From an uncultured Bacteroidota bacterium (GTDB lineage Bacteria; Bacteroidota; Bacteroidia; B-17B0; Aurantibacillaceae): a stretch of DNA of 13,843 nt. The notes under the pieces are model-generated. The model was not told where the DNA came from. It saw nothing but the letters and a program-made list of their open reading frames with translations, and made no database searches. Positions 13,337 through 13,843 of the stretch are shown piece after piece (positions within the stretch are counted from its first letter, which is position 1; the number at the start of each line of letters is the position of its first letter). Location: positions 1 through 13,843 of the forward strand of contig CALMNJ010000389.1 in assembly GCA_937868675.1 (NCBI GenBank), written 5' to 3'. A program made the translations under genes and the position numbers.

Positions 13337-13843
13337 TTATTTTCCGGCCAAAGCTGAAGTGGTGAGAAAGGTCGCCAACCCAGATATTGCCAGAACACCA
13401 TAAACGCCATAACTTAAAAACCGTCCTTTTAATTTTTTAGGATGGATTATTTCCAAATCACTTGTGGTAGATGTCACAACTCCATCATCGTATAGTTTAT
13501 GTGACTTGGCACTTATCGTTCCATTCGATTCAACCTTATACTCAGTATTGGTTCCTACCTGCTTTATACCAATTACCCTGCCGTTTAATTTTGAAATGCC
13601 CCTGCGGGCCTCACAAAGGTTATTATAGCTAATCTGCATTTCGCCTTTATACTTCCCTTCTTCCTCACCTGTTAGTAATGATCGCTCCCCTTTTACAGTG
13701 GGATCTAGAAGATTAAAAACTAACCGGCTACCTGGAGAAAGCTCACGTGCGCTCATACTTTGATACGCAATGGCGTTGTTATTTAGCCTCACCTCAAAGC
13801 CCAGTATATCGTAGGCTGCAAGGTTTGAAGGTACGCGGAATGT
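13337..13843 (-). CDS. Unrecognised protein with C-terminal membrane segment, partial (N-terminus outside window)
   Basis: The frame is open to the right edge, giving 168 visible residues. A GTG at 13792 could start it, but the 17 codons before it continue sensibly (FRVPSNLAAYDILGFE), so it is more likely the C-terminal part of a longer protein. The visible part begins with a beta-rich stretch (ILGFEVRLNNNAIAYQS, then LSPGSRLVFNLLDP and GER). A second beta-rich stretch follows (GRVIGIKQVGTNTEYKVESN). It ends in a hydrophobic helix (about 20 residues, VYGVLAISGLATFLTTSALA) with a final lysine, preceded by a basic KKLKGR. That suggests a C-terminal membrane anchor. The GFEVRL / PGSRLVF pattern faintly recalls beta domains of GldM-type T9SS proteins, but GldM is anchored at the N-terminus, so this is weak. 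I do not recognise the family. Confidence 0.6.
   Translation of the reverse strand, partial: TFRVPSNLAAYDILGFEVRLNNNAIAYQSMSARELSPGSRLVFNLLDPTVKGERSLLTGEEEGKYKGEMQISYNNLCEARRGISKLNGRVIGIKQVGTNTEYKVESNGTISAKSHKLYDDGVVTSTTSDLEIIHPKKLKGRFLSYGVYGVLAISGLATFLTTSALAGK

Overview
The window reads as a chromosomal segment of a Bacteroidota bacterium. Four things support this: a large Sec-exported repeat protein ending in a type A sorting domain of the type IX secretion system (T9SS); promoter-like sites of the Bacteroidota form TTG-N20-TAnnTTTG; a bacterial group II geranylgeranylglyceryl-phosphate synthase-like gene; and general absence of Shine-Dalgarno sites. I could not place it below phylum. A double-length D-Ala-D-Ala ligase-like gene and the adhesin style recall Chitinophagales or nearby lineages, but that is only an impression.

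Layout. Positions 1-2305 hold a tight minus-strand cluster, read right to left: a 4'-phosphopantetheinyl transferase, a GGGP synthase-family prenyltransferase, a ThiE/TenI-like protein, and a PnuC-family transporter cut by the window edge. Two gene pairs overlap and one is 33 bp apart, so it is very likely an operon. It diverges from ahcY (2381-3697, +), with overlapping -7-like elements in the 75 bp between them. After a strong terminator and a new promoter comes a 1559-residue secreted protein (3852-8531, +). It has a signal peptide, two glycine-rich domains, a 13-unit Ig-like repeat array and a T9SS sorting domain. It converges on a DUF1905/YdeI-like gene (8607-9125, -) through a shared bidirectional terminator. 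Upstream of that lies a membrane-anchored metallophosphoesterase (9170-10396, -). It diverges from a tandem D-Ala-D-Ala ligase-like gene (10546-13248, +), which converges through another bidirectional hairpin on the C-terminal part of an unrecognised membrane-anchored protein (13337-13843, -).

How the genes fit together. The left cluster mixes cofactor and lipid functions: carrier-protein activation, an ether-lipid-type headgroup reaction, a thiamine-pathway-like barrel and a vitamin or nucleoside transporter. AhcY clears S-adenosylhomocysteine from methylation reactions. The right half is cell-envelope related: peptidoglycan precursor chemistry, a membrane phosphoesterase and a surface or secreted adhesin.

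The most interesting observation is that the first glycine-rich domain of the secreted protein resembles, motif by motif and in order, the glycine-rich domain of the animal receptor kinases ALK and LTK. Second is the fused double Ddl, whose two halves have lost different catalytic motifs. Third is a ThiE-like protein lacking most of the canonical ThiE active-site residues. I found no tRNA, rRNA, CRISPR array, insertion sequence or riboswitch.
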